Assembly (NCBI RefSeq): GCF_000282335.1
Contig: NZ_AKJM01000040.1
Coordinates: 62,001-126,000 of the forward strand
Reading direction: 5' to 3'
Source: Pseudomonas sp. GM48
Lineage (GTDB): Bacteria > Pseudomonadota > Gammaproteobacteria > Pseudomonadales > Pseudomonadaceae
Length of the DNA stretch: 64,000 bases
The notes beneath the pieces were generated by a model. The model had not been told where the DNA came from, made no database searches, and worked only from the letters and a program-made list of their open reading frames with translations. The translations under genes were made by a program, and so were the position numbers. This document shows, one piece after another, positions 34,195 to 43,412 of this stretch; within the stretch, counting starts at the first letter, position 1, and every line of letters starts with the position of its first letter.

Positions 34195-35325
34195 CTATCG
34201 CAACGGGCGAAAGACAATGGGGTCGATGTAAGCCGATTGCAGGTCCCGCTCCGGGATCTCCCAGATGATCTGCTTTGGCGGCGTTTCTTTGAAGGCCGGG
34301 TTGTTGAGGTAGCTGTTTGCAGCGCCAGAGAACGCTCCGCCGTCTTTGGCGAAGTTACCCACGGGGGCGCCCAGTGCCTGCTGCAGAAACCCGGCGAAGT
34401 TGGAGTTGCGCGAGAATGAAGTGCCGATGAGCGCGGTGTTGGGGAGGTCGGCATCGCCAAAGAGGTCTGCCTCAGTGTCAGGGCTGGCGACTGACGCAAC
34501 AGGAAGTTCGTGGGTGCTGGTTTGGGCGACCATTTCGGGGGCGGGCTGCCATTTGAGCGGCAGCCAGTCGATGCCCGCCAGATGGACCAGATCGCCAGGT
34601 CGCACCGCGAGCGGGGCATGACTTTCGTCGAACGACCTGCGTGGCGTTGCGCTGATGCCCAGGGTCTTCAGGCGCTGTGTGATGGCATTGGCCGCCGCCT
34701 TCGCGCCGGATTCACTCCAGTGCGTATCGGTGCGCAACCAGGCACTGGCCCCCAGTGGCGTCAGCGCACCGGTGAGGTCCAGATTCGACACGCCACCCAT
34801 GTCCAGCTTCGAGGTCCAGGCCTGGATGCGCCCTTCGAGAGCGGCTGGGCGCTGCAGTGCGCAACGCTGCTCGTAAGCGATGCGGCTCTTGTCTGGAACG
34901 ATGACCACCAGCAGGCTGATGTCTCGTTGCGAGAGCTGCTGCTTCAGATCAATCACTGCCTGGACTTTGGCATCGGCATTGCGCTGTGCTTGATGATTGA
35001 TCTTGAGCTCATCAGCCAAAAATAACCAGTCAGGACAACCCGAGCGAACCCTTGGCCCGGTGTCACTCAGGAGCAGCCAGCTGACACCGCGCTCCAGCTC
35101 GGCGAAGGTCGTGGGCAGTTGAGCGTTTGACAGTTCCTTGGCAATCCGGTGTGTGATATCGCCGTCAAAAAACTGCGGGGTCAGCACTTTATCGGGTAAT
35201 AGCGAGATCTGCCCTGAAACGATCAGACCGCCAGAGGACAGCAGTCCGACGAACAGGAATATCAGCAGCGCCAAGCCTGCCAACCGACTGCTGCGTGTCG
35301 CCAGATCATCTGGCTGAGTGGGCAT
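34195..35325 (-). CDS. wssI: Cellulose O-acetylation protein WssI (AlgJ/AlgX-like)
   Basis: This is a 376-residue protein related to alginate acetyltransferases AlgJ/AlgX. An N-terminal membrane anchor at about 14-36 (LAGLALLIFLFVGLLSSGGLI) precedes the periplasmic SGNH-like domain. That domain contains the DTHWSESG motif that supplies catalytic Asp and His, and GTSFSRNSNF with the likely catalytic Ser. It would transfer acetyl groups, passed through the MBOAT WssH, onto cellulose in the periplasm. The ATG at 35325 has GGAG 7 bases upstream; a GTG at 35337 is less likely. It is separated from wssH by about 215 bases with a REP doublet. It is the last wss gene here; the WssJ seen in SBW25 is absent. 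Confidence 0.9.
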   Translation of the reverse strand: MPTQPDDLATRSSRLAGLALLIFLFVGLLSSGGLIVSGQISLLPDKVLTPQFFDGDITHRIAKELSNAQLPTTFAELERGVSWLLLSDTGPRVRSGCPDWLFLADELKINHQAQRNADAKVQAVIDLKQQLSQRDISLLVVIVPDKSRIAYEQRCALQRPAALEGRIQAWTSKLDMGGVSNLDLTGALTPLGASAWLRTDTHWSESGAKAAANAITQRLKTLGISATPRRSFDESHAPLAVRPGDLVHLAGIDWLPLKWQPAPEMVAQTSTHELPVASVASPDTEADLFGDADLPNTALIGTSFSRNSNFAGFLQQALGAPVGNFAKDGGAFSGAANSYLNNPAFKETPPKQIIWEIPERDLQSAYIDPIVFRPLR

Positions 35326-35367
35326 AGGTATCTCCACAACATTGAAATACGGCGTAGCACCGTGTCC

Positions 35368-35512
35368 GTAGCAGCTGCCGAGCCCGCGAGGCTGCGTTCG
35401 ACTGCGAAGCAGTCGTTAAATCAAGCAACGAGTTCTTCCATGCAAACAGTGTGCGCAGGATTTGCGAGGACTTGGTCCTCGAACGCAGCCTCGCAGGCTC
35501 GTCAGCTGCTAC
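35368..35512. repeat. REP doublet of a second family between wssH and wssI
   Basis: GTAGCAGCTGCCGAGCC... (35368-35400) and its inverted copy (35480-35512) match at 31 of 33 positions, separated by about 79 bases. The GTAGCAGCTG end and GCGAGGCTGCG core differ from the GTGGGAGCGGGC elements in the mtl operon. Confidence 0.9.
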
Positions 35513-35541
35513 GGGGGGCGGGGTGTGCTTTGGCGTCGTCA

Positions 35542-36951
35542 TCAGAATTGGAAGTACAGGAAGGGTACGGTTTCGCGACTGGCGATCAGTGCGAACGACA
35601 GCACGAAACCGCCGACGGGCCAAAGGGCGGCGGTGTAAAACGCAATGCCGCCCAGTTGTTTCTCACAGTAAGGGCGCATTAACGGTGCGACGACACCGAA
35701 CACACCCAGCAAACCCGCAAGGCCGTGTACCGGGCGCAGGGTCACGGACAGTTCGTCACCGAGGGCGATGCCCTGCAGGCCGAACTGTCCGGCATACAGG
35801 TTCAGCGCGCTGTGAAAGTCGGGGGCGCGGAATAGTGTCCAGGCCAGGCAGACGAACAGCAGTGTCAGCCCATGGGACAGCACCGGCGGTACCGGGGGCA
35901 GGGTGGAGCTGTTCCAGGCACGGTTCACACATAACGCAATGCCATGGGCGCTGCCCCACAGCAGATAATTCCAGCTATCACCGCCGTGCCAGAGGCCGGC
36001 GATGGCCATGATCAGGAACAGGTTGCGGTAGGTTTTCCAGGTGCCGTTGCGATTGCCGCCCAGCGAAATGTACAGATAGTCACGTAACCAACTGGACAGC
36101 GATAGATGCCAGCGGCGCCAGAAGTCCTGGATGCTGTTGGCCAGATACGGACGGTCGAAGTTCTCGGGGAAGTGAAAACCCAGCATCAGGCCCAGACCAA
36201 TGGCCATTGCGCTGTAGCCGGCGAAGTCGAAGAACAGTTGCAGGGAGTAGGCCAGGCAGCCGATCCAGGCATCAGAGAAACTTGGGTTCTGCACATTGAA
36301 TGCCACGTCAACCACCGGCGAAAGGGTGTCGGCCACCAGGACTTTCATGCACATCCCGACCATGAACCGGCGTGCGCCCAGCGAGAAATTCTGCAGGTTG
36401 AAGTAACGTTGATTCAGCTCACGCCGAACCCAGTCATAGCGAATGATGGGGCCTGCGACCGAATGGCCGAACATCGAAATGTAAGTGGCGTAGTCAATGA
36501 AGCTGCGTTCAACCGGCACGGTACGGCGATGCACATCCACCAGATAGGAAATCGCCTGCAAGACGATGAACGACAGCCCGGCCGGCATGATGATCCGCTG
36601 CCAGTCCGGGGGCAGGACGCCGTACCCGGTGATGATATCGATCAACGTGCCGGCAACGATGTTGGCGTACTTGTACCAGCACAGCACCGCCGTGTTGAGC
36701 ACGATCAGCGTCGCGAGTAGCCGCACGCGGCCTTTGCCTTCTTCCCGCAAGGCGTCTATCAGCAGGCCACCGGTCCACGCCGTGATCGTCAGGATCACAT
36801 GCACCGCGAGGAACCGTGGGCTCAACCAGCCATAGAACAGCCAGCTGCCGATCAGTAACGTGACGTTGCGCCACGCCGCTGGGCACACTGCATAGGCGCA
36901 CAGGAACAGCGGCAGGAACAACGTCAGAAACTCGAGAGAGGCAAAAACCAT
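35542..36951 (-). CDS. wssH: MBOAT acetyl-transfer protein WssH (AlgI-like)
   Basis: This 469-residue polytopic inner-membrane protein of the MBOAT family carries acetyl groups across the membrane for cellulose acetylation. The first residues MVFASLEFLTLFLPLFLCAYAV are the usual AlgI opening. Conserved blocks NLFLIMAIAGLWHGGDSWNYLLWG and GSAHGIAL contain the catalytic-type His. About ten further hydrophobic segments are visible. The ATG at 36951 is chosen by homology; the open frame continues 21 codons upstream into wssG. It lies 19 bases after wssG and works with WssF, WssG and WssI. Confidence 0.94.
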   Translation of the reverse strand: MVFASLEFLTLFLPLFLCAYAVCPAAWRNVTLLIGSWLFYGWLSPRFLAVHVILTITAWTGGLLIDALREEGKGRVRLLATLIVLNTAVLCWYKYANIVAGTLIDIITGYGVLPPDWQRIIMPAGLSFIVLQAISYLVDVHRRTVPVERSFIDYATYISMFGHSVAGPIIRYDWVRRELNQRYFNLQNFSLGARRFMVGMCMKVLVADTLSPVVDVAFNVQNPSFSDAWIGCLAYSLQLFFDFAGYSAMAIGLGLMLGFHFPENFDRPYLANSIQDFWRRWHLSLSSWLRDYLYISLGGNRNGTWKTYRNLFLIMAIAGLWHGGDSWNYLLWGSAHGIALCVNRAWNSSTLPPVPPVLSHGLTLLFVCLAWTLFRAPDFHSALNLYAGQFGLQGIALGDELSVTLRPVHGLAGLLGVFGVVAPLMRPYCEKQLGGIAFYTAALWPVGGFVLSFALIASRETVPFLYFQF

Positions 36952-36970
36952 GGTGGTGGCGCGATCCGGA

Positions 36971-37645
36971 TCAGTGGGCCAGGACGTCAGTCGCCAGCAG
37001 CAGGTACGGGCCATTTACGCCCGGCAGCAGCACAACGCTGTAGCGCTCGCCGGCCTTGAGCTGGCCCAGGTCAAGCGGGGCACCGACGTTGGTTTGGGCG
37101 CAGACCAATTGAACCGACAGGCTGACCGGGTTGATCGCTCGGCGTTGTACGCTGCCGTCGGCCACTTCCTTGAACAGGTCGGCGTTTTTTCCCGCAGCGC
37201 GCAAACCGGCCTGGGTGCATGCTGGATCAGCGCTGACAAACGCCAGCGAGGCTCTCAGGCTATTGAAGTCGTCGGGTTGCTCACGGATGACGACCTGGCG
37301 GATACCTTGAGCGCTGTCCGGCAGTGCGATCACGCTGGCGAATTCGCCTGCCGCCACCTGGATGTCCAGCGGCTGGCTTTTGCCGTTGAGTTCCAGGGTG
37401 CCCTTGATCGGCTGGTTGGCTGGGACGGGCAGGTAGTCGGACACGGCATTCGAACCCTCGAGCCTGAGGCTGGCCCGCGAGCCTTCGGCCAGCAGCTGCA
37501 AGGGGCGGTCGGCGGCGTTGATAAAGCGCAGGAAGGCCGAGTCCTGATCCGGGCCCGTCGGGTACAGGGCAATGTCGGCGGCCTGGGCGTGCAGGCTCAG
37601 CATCAAGGGCGCGAACAGCGCCCAGCCACATGCGGATCGGCTCAT
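36971..37645 (-). CDS. wssG: Cellulose acetylation protein WssG (AlgF-like)
   Basis: This is a 224-residue exported protein related to the alginate acetylation adaptor AlgF. The signal peptide is MSRSACGWALFAPLMLSLHAQA, with cleavage before ADIALYPTGP, a typical AlgF-like mature start. The rest is predicted beta-rich, with a Cys pair (DPACTQAG and LVCAQTN). The ATG at 37645 overlaps the wssF stop (ATGA), so translation is coupled. The 54 extra upstream codons in the open frame are a shadow of wssF. Exact biochemical role is not known; it accompanies AlgI/AlgJ-type proteins. Confidence 0.9.
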   Translation of the reverse strand: MSRSACGWALFAPLMLSLHAQAADIALYPTGPDQDSAFLRFINAADRPLQLLAEGSRASLRLEGSNAVSDYLPVPANQPIKGTLELNGKSQPLDIQVAAGEFASVIALPDSAQGIRQVVIREQPDDFNSLRASLAFVSADPACTQAGLRAAGKNADLFKEVADGSVQRRAINPVSLSVQLVCAQTNVGAPLDLGQLKAGERYSVVLLPGVNGPYLLLATDVLAH

Positions 37646-38310
37646 TTGCCGGCTCCTGTGCTGCTGACGGTATCGGCGGGCAGTTTGGCCAACGCACCAC
37701 CAATCGCATTGCCCCAGGATTGATAACCGGCGACGGTGAAGTGCTGCCCATCGGTGGTGATCCACTGCCCGGGTTTGGAGAGCGCCAGCGAATCGATGTA
37801 GGTACAAGGCGCCACGTTCGCGGCCAAAAACTGCGACATCAATTGGGTGCGGGCATCATTTTTCTGGTACATGCCACCGGCTTTACCCCAGGCCGGGCCT
37901 ACCCAGGCGCAACGGGTCCCGGTGGCCGCAATGGCCTTGGCCAGGCCGGTGACGCTTTGCCATGCCCAAGCCTTTGGAAACACTGGCTTGTCATAGGACG
38001 CCATGGTGTCGCCGATGACCAGCACCACCAGGTCGGGCTTGTCAGCGGCGATCAGGTCCTGGATCGGTGTGGTGGTTGCCTCGCGCCCCTTGATCACGAT
38101 CTTGTCGTTGCCTTTGCGCTCGGCGCCGCAGTCGACTTTTTTACTGATCAGCCAGTCGCCGGCGCTGGCGCCGCAGGCACCGATGGAGTGGACCTGGGCG
38201 CCCTGGCGCGTCAGGTTGTCGTGCAGCGGCTCCAGCAAATGGTCCGCGAGGCTCATGTGGCTCTCCCCAAGAACAAGAAGAGTCAGGCCGGCAAGGGCAG
38301 AAGTGGGCAT
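37642..38310 (-). CDS. wssF: SGNH-hydrolase-like protein WssF
   Basis: The 222-residue product has GDSL/SGNH features. Block I is seen as LLVLGESHMS with Ser17, then SIGACGASAG, VLVIGDTMASY, and the C-terminal Asp-x-x-His block TTDGQHFTVAGY. In the wss system it is required for proper cellulose acetylation, perhaps handling acetyl groups. The N-terminus is hydrophobic (ALAGLTLLVLG) and could act as a signal, though it also contains block I. ATG 38310 has GGAG upstream. It lies 17 bases after wssE and overlaps wssG. Confidence 0.88.
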   Translation of the reverse strand: MPTSALAGLTLLVLGESHMSLADHLLEPLHDNLTRQGAQVHSIGACGASAGDWLISKKVDCGAERKGNDKIVIKGREATTTPIQDLIAADKPDLVVLVIGDTMASYDKPVFPKAWAWQSVTGLAKAIAATGTRCAWVGPAWGKAGGMYQKNDARTQLMSQFLAANVAPCTYIDSLALSKPGQWITTDGQHFTVAGYQSWGNAIGGALAKLPADTVSSTGAGK

Positions 38311-38327
38311 CGAAAGCTCCAGAATGA

Positions 38328-41300
38328 TCAGTTGGAATAAGGCGAGGTGTACGGGCTGACCGGCAGGCTCATGGGGCCGCTGATCTCCTCGTACTGGTAG
38401 CGCAAAGACAGGGCACCGCTGAGTTGTTGGTAGTCGTGGGCGTTGTCCAGGCCCAGATTGGCGCCCAGCAGGAAGTTCGACGCGAACTTGTATTCAGCCG
38501 CCGCGGCGACGCTGTAGCCGATCCCGGTTTTGTTTTGCCCGGCGTAGCGCAGGCCCGAGGCCGTCTGCAGGGCTTTGTCGGTCGGGAAATAGTCGGCGCT
38601 GTCCTGTTCAAAATGCTGTACGCCGACCGAACCCTTGACCTGGTACGTCAAGCGTCCGGAGCGTTGTGCCCAGGTCACTGGCACGCCGAGGGCGAAGAAT
38701 GTCTGCGGGCTGAAATAGCCACCGTGGCCATAGGTGAAAAAGTCCTGGTTGTTGGCGTAGCTGATGCCGGTCATGCTCAGGCCGACGGTCAGCTTGCTGT
38801 CCGTTGCATTTTGCAGGTACCAGTACACACCGCTGCCCAGCTCACTGCGGTTGTTGGACTCGACATGGTTGCCCAATAGCTGGTGCCAGGAGGCGTAGCC
38901 ATAGGCGCCGACTTCGTTGTCGTCAAAGCTCAACTGGCCGCGTCCGCCGTTGGCGGTCACACCCCCCCAGGACTGCCCGCTGCGTTTGTCCGTGGTGCCG
39001 GCAAACGAGGTGACGCTGTCCGTCACCGGGCGCCGGGAAACGCTCACGCCGTAGCGGACATTGGAGGTGTCGCTCACGGGGCGATCAATGCTGATGCCGC
39101 CCGTCGCGGTGGAGTACTTGAAGCCGAGCGGGGTGGTGCCAAGATCGGCTTTGAGCCCGTCAGCAGGCCGTTGAATGGCGACGGAAAGGCCAACACCTTC
39201 GGCTTTTTGCGAACCGGCATTGCCGCTCTGCGCACCGTTACCGAAACGCGACAGCGCTTCGCTGCTGACGCTGCCGGCGTTCAGCGAGACGGGCGTCACG
39301 CGCAGCGCGATTCGGCTTTCATCCAGCGGAATATTGATTTCCAGCGGTGTTTCAATATCGGTCAGCTTGCTCAACCCCGACTCACTGTTGTTGCTGCGAA
39401 TGCTCACGCCCTGGGTGACGTAGGCACTGCGCTCTTGAAGGATTTTATTCAGCGCCAGTTGCGCGGGGCTGATGTCCTCGCTCACGAGTGCTGCGCGCGG
39501 CTGTTGCGACTCGAATGGATTGCTCGCTTGCTGCGGTTTTGGCGAAGCGCCGATGACAAAAGAGGTGTGGGACGTCATGCGGCCTGGCTTCTCTTGTACC
39601 GGTGGCGGAATGGCTGCCAGCAAGGTGTCGCGACTGGCTTCGTTACGTGAGCCCGACACCCCGGCAAAAGGGTTGGGCGCCACTGTTGAACCTGCCAGTT
39701 GGGCGCCCTGGCTTCTGCGTTTCTCGCTCTGTTCAATGGCCACGGCTTTGCGCAGCAGATCGGTCGCCGTGCCGGTCTTGCCCATGTTCTGGTAGAGGCG
39801 GGCAGCCTCTGTCAGCGTTTGAGGATTGCCGGATTCGGTCTTGAGCAGCTGTTGCAATGCCTGTTCGGCAAAGGCCGCGTCATGTGCCAACACCGCCGCG
39901 TCGGCGGCACCCAACAGCAGTTGCGGGTCGTTTGGCTGACGTTGTAACAGCGGTTTGTAGAGATCGAGGGCTTTTGCCGTGTCGCGGTTGGCCGCGTACA
40001 TCCGCGCCAGGGCCGCGACGGCAGTGCTGTCACCGGGACGTTGCGCCAGTGCGGGCGCCAGCGTGTCATAGGCGTTGGCCAGATCGCCTCGCTCACGCAA
40101 CTGATCAGCCTGGCGGATGCGATAGAGATAGAGCAGGTCGTCGAAACGCTTGCGAGCCGGCGCGTTCAGGGGCCTGCTCTGAAGATCGCGCAGAATCTCG
40201 TTGACCTGTGCGTCTTCTCCGGATTTAAGCAACACAGCGGCGTATTGCAGGATGAAGTCCGCCGAGGGCGCAGCGGTGTTTTGCAACTGGCCGCGCATGA
40301 GGGCCAGCGCACGGGTCGGTTCGCCGATGTCGACATAGGCCGAGGCCAGGCTCGCCGTGCGGTCTGGACTGTTGTTGGTCATCGGTTGAATGCGCTCGAG
40401 CAAGGTCAGGGCTTCCTGGCGCTGTCCGCGCTTGCCCAATTCGATCACCTGGCTGAGTTGCAGGTTGAAGCTGACGTCGGCGGCCAGCGCTTCCATGTCC
40501 GCGGTGCGCTGGTCGGGGCGCAAGCGTCCTAACGTTGTCTGGGCGGCTTTCCACTCACCCATCTGCACCGATAACAAAGCGCTGACGTAAAGCGCATCGG
40601 CATTGTCGGGGTGGGCCTGGAGCATGGCGTTGATCAGGTCCCGCGCCTTTTGCGGTTCGCCCATCGCCAGGTTCAGGCGGGCCAGGGCGAAACGCGTCCA
40701 GATGTTGTCCGGTTCGTAGCGCAGCGCGTCTTGCAAGGCGCTGCGCGCAGCGGGCAGGTCGTTGCGTTGTTCGGCGAGGGCGGCCAGTTGCGTCGCGCGC
40801 AAGGCTTGCAGGCGTGCGGACTGGCCGATCCTGGTCTGTCCGGTGGCTGGCAGGCTGTTGATCAGTTGCAGGGCTTCATCGTTCTTGCCGCTCTTGAGCA
40901 GCACATTGACCAGCCCTTCCAGTGCTTGAGGGTCGTCGCGGCGCAGGTTCAACGTTTGGCGATAGTTACGCTGAGCGTCATCGAACTGCCCCGCGTTGGC
41001 CTGAATGTCCGCCAGGGCGAGGCGGGCGTCCGCCCCGTTTGGATTGAGCTGCAGCGCCTGGTTTACCAAGACCTGTGCCTGGCCTGCCTGGCCTTTGGCC
41101 TGGGCGTCGCGGGCCTGTTGCAATGCCGACCAGTAGCGCACTTCATTCAGCGCGGCTTGCCAATGGCTGCCGTCGCGTTGTCGCGTGGCCTGACCCAGGA
41201 GCTTTTCCGCTTCGGCCAGTCGGTGTTGTTGCTGGCGGATAACCCCAAGGCCACCCAGCGCGTCAACATCGTCGGGCCGGGTGTTCAAACGCGCTTGAAA

Positions 41301-42188
41301 CGCCTGTTCGGCGGTGACCTGATCACCTTCTTTGAGCGCCTTCAGGCCGTGCGCGACGTCGGCGGGCGGTTGCCATTCCTTGCCGGCCGTCGTTGCTGCC
41401 TGTTGCTTGCCCTTGTTCATCTGCGCCCGGATTTCGCCATCATCCGGATGCGTCTTGAGGTACGTCTCGAACAATGGCACTTGTGCGAGATTGGGTGGGC
41501 CGATCCAGGTCAGCGCCAGGCGCCAGCTTTCATCGGCATCACCGGCAATGTCGGTACGCTGGGTCAGCGCGGCCAAAGCGCGAATGCCCTCGGCACGGCT
41601 GTCTTCACGGCGGATCAGATGCTTGGCGTAAAACAGCGCGACGATCGAATCGTTGGGCATTTCACGTTGCAGCCGCTGAAAGCCGCTGCGTGCTTCAGCC
41701 CAGTCAGCCTGATTGAAGGCGAGGTTGTTGTAATACTCGCGGCCAATCGTACCTTGAGGTGGACGGCCATCGAACAGCGAACGAAACACCGTGGTCGCCT
41801 TGTCGCGCTCACCGGCATCGACCAGGCGCCGAGCCTCCTCCAGACGCTGCTGGTTCTGCGGCTGGGCCAGGGCGATGTCCTGTGCCAATTGCAGTGCCTG
41901 CCGAGGCGGAGGCTGGATGGCCTGCAAGCGGGCGAGATTTTGCTGCGCCTGTTGTGAGTTGCCCTGTTGCACGCCAATCAGGCCCAGGCCATACAGTGCG
42001 TCAACCTGGACCGGGTCCAGCAGCAGGACTTTTTGCCAGACCTCCGCAGCGCGTTGAGGGTTCTTGCGCGACTGCCAGTACTGGCCTTGTTCGACGAGCA
42101 ATGTCTGTGGCGTCGGACTTTGAGCGTGGGCAGCAGCCGTCCATGCGCTCATGACGGCGATGGCTAGCGTGCGGTGGTGCGCGTGCAT
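38328..42188 (-). CDS. wssE: Cellulose synthase subunit C, TPR/outer-membrane export protein
   Basis: This 1286-residue BcsC homologue guides cellulose through the periplasm and outer membrane. A signal peptide (MHAHHRTLAIAVMSAWTAAAHA) is followed by roughly 850 residues of TPR repeats (ALYGLGLIGVQQGNSQQAQQNL, ALGGLGVIRQQQHRLAEAEKLL and many more). The C-terminal BcsC domain, about 950-1286, forms a beta-barrel with the final strand ending YTSPYSN. The gene overlaps wssD by 25 bases. Length is normal for BcsC. It works with WssB and WssC and precedes the acetylation genes wssF-I. Confidence 0.95.
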   Translation of the reverse strand: MHAHHRTLAIAVMSAWTAAAHAQSPTPQTLLVEQGQYWQSRKNPQRAAEVWQKVLLLDPVQVDALYGLGLIGVQQGNSQQAQQNLARLQAIQPPPRQALQLAQDIALAQPQNQQRLEEARRLVDAGERDKATTVFRSLFDGRPPQGTIGREYYNNLAFNQADWAEARSGFQRLQREMPNDSIVALFYAKHLIRREDSRAEGIRALAALTQRTDIAGDADESWRLALTWIGPPNLAQVPLFETYLKTHPDDGEIRAQMNKGKQQAATTAGKEWQPPADVAHGLKALKEGDQVTAEQAFQARLNTRPDDVDALGGLGVIRQQQHRLAEAEKLLGQATRQRDGSHWQAALNEVRYWSALQQARDAQAKGQAGQAQVLVNQALQLNPNGADARLALADIQANAGQFDDAQRNYRQTLNLRRDDPQALEGLVNVLLKSGKNDEALQLINSLPATGQTRIGQSARLQALRATQLAALAEQRNDLPAARSALQDALRYEPDNIWTRFALARLNLAMGEPQKARDLINAMLQAHPDNADALYVSALLSVQMGEWKAAQTTLGRLRPDQRTADMEALAADVSFNLQLSQVIELGKRGQRQEALTLLERIQPMTNNSPDRTASLASAYVDIGEPTRALALMRGQLQNTAAPSADFILQYAAVLLKSGEDAQVNEILRDLQSRPLNAPARKRFDDLLYLYRIRQADQLRERGDLANAYDTLAPALAQRPGDSTAVAALARMYAANRDTAKALDLYKPLLQRQPNDPQLLLGAADAAVLAHDAAFAEQALQQLLKTESGNPQTLTEAARLYQNMGKTGTATDLLRKAVAIEQSEKRRSQGAQLAGSTVAPNPFAGVSGSRNEASRDTLLAAIPPPVQEKPGRMTSHTSFVIGASPKPQQASNPFESQQPRAALVSEDISPAQLALNKILQERSAYVTQGVSIRSNNSESGLSKLTDIETPLEINIPLDESRIALRVTPVSLNAGSVSSEALSRFGNGAQSGNAGSQKAEGVGLSVAIQRPADGLKADLGTTPLGFKYSTATGGISIDRPVSDTSNVRYGVSVSRRPVTDSVTSFAGTTDKRSGQSWGGVTANGGRGQLSFDDNEVGAYGYASWHQLLGNHVESNNRSELGSGVYWYLQNATDSKLTVGLSMTGISYANNQDFFTYGHGGYFSPQTFFALGVPVTWAQRSGRLTYQVKGSVGVQHFEQDSADYFPTDKALQTASGLRYAGQNKTGIGYSVAAAAEYKFASNFLLGANLGLDNAHDYQQLSGALSLRYQYEEISGPMSLPVSPYTSPYSN

Positions 42189-43405
42189 GCGGTCTCCCAG
42201 GAGAGTTTCAGCGTTCCGTCTTCCCGGAATCGATAATGGTTATCTGCCCAGCCGAGCGCGAAAAGGCTGAGCATGAAGTTGTAGTAACGCGGCGGACCTG
42301 CGTCGGCATCAGGCCTGGCCAGCGCCTCGCGCAAGGCGAGTTCCACGCGGTGCCGTTGCTGATCGGCCAAACGGGGGTGCCCCTTGGCCTGGAGGTACGG
42401 AATCAGCGCAGCGCGGAATCCGAAAGGGCTCTGACCCTGAACACTGCCGTGCAGAACCTGAACAGTTTCCGGGGGGGAACCTGTCGCGACAGTGCTGCGG
42501 GCCATGCCGTCCAGCCGTTTGAGCAGGAGCGCTGCCAGCGGTTCGGAGGTATCACTCATGCCCAGCCAGAGGTACACGCGAATGGCATCGTAGCTGCCCG
42601 TGTCGCCGTTGATCGGGTCGCTGACGAAGACTCCCGATTGCGCTGAAGTGCCTTGATAACCGACCCAGTCAGCGACAAAACCGTGGTGGCTTGATTGGGC
42701 AATCATCGTCGCGGTGTTGTTGGCAATCGCTTGCCAGGGCCCGGCGGGGGCTTCCTTGGCCAGCCGCCGTAACAGTGGCAGTGGCAGGTAGCTGGGGTTC
42801 AGGCGCCAGAGAGCGTCCGGCTGGACGAAACCTTGTGGTCCGGGCAATACCATCGGGCCCAGTCCGGGCAGCTTGACGACCAATTGCGCTTCGATCGTCG
42901 CCATCAGGTGCAGGGCGTCCTGGTGATAGTCCGGCCGATGCCACAGGCGTGCGGCTTCGAGCAGGGCGTAGGCGATCCACAGGTCGGCGTCGGCGGCTGA
43001 ATTGGCGTCTTGCAGGCGCCACTGACCGTCCTTGCCTTGCCCCCATAACCAGCCCGGCAGGCGGGTGGCGGTGGCGGAGCCTGCGAGGTTGGCTGATGTC
43101 CAGCGCCAGAGTTTGTCAAAGCGTGGCTGATCGTTGCCGATCAGTGCGAAGAGCATGCCATAGGCCTGCCCTTCAGAAGTGCTGTGATTGTTCTCAAGGC
43201 TCGATTCCAGAACCCGGCCGTCGGCCTGGACGAAGCGCGTTGCATAGCTTTGCCACAGTGGCCAGGCCGGCGGCTCGCAGGATTGTGCGGCCGCTATCGC
43301 CGGCGCCAGCAGGGCGAACGCAAGCACAGCGCTCAACCTGCGCGCATTACCGCGCAGGCACTGGCGAAGCGAAACACCCCGACTGCTCATGGACGACACA
43401 GGCAT
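42164..43405 (-). CDS. wssD: Periplasmic endo-1,4-beta-glucanase (GH8, BcsZ)
   Basis: This 413-residue cellulase of glycoside hydrolase family 8 trims cellulose during secretion. The signal peptide region ends LLAPAIAAAQS. The catalytic Glu is in ENNHSTSEGQAYGMLFAL and the second acidic residue in NGDTGSYDAIRVYLW, as in E. coli BcsZ. Substrate-binding WLWG and WIAYALLEAARLW also fit. Starts at 43405 (MPVSS) or 43390 (MSSRG) are both possible; a TTG at 43423 would overlap wssC. None has a strong ribosome binding site, which suggests coupling to wssC. Confidence 0.93.
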   Translation of the reverse strand: MPVSSMSSRGVSLRQCLRGNARRLSAVLAFALLAPAIAAAQSCEPPAWPLWQSYATRFVQADGRVLESSLENNHSTSEGQAYGMLFALIGNDQPRFDKLWRWTSANLAGSATATRLPGWLWGQGKDGQWRLQDANSAADADLWIAYALLEAARLWHRPDYHQDALHLMATIEAQLVVKLPGLGPMVLPGPQGFVQPDALWRLNPSYLPLPLLRRLAKEAPAGPWQAIANNTATMIAQSSHHGFVADWVGYQGTSAQSGVFVSDPINGDTGSYDAIRVYLWLGMSDTSEPLAALLLKRLDGMARSTVATGSPPETVQVLHGSVQGQSPFGFRAALIPYLQAKGHPRLADQQRHRVELALREALARPDADAGPPRYYNFMLSLFALGWADNHYRFREDGTLKLSWETACTRTTAR

Positions 43406-43412
43406 GCGCGGT

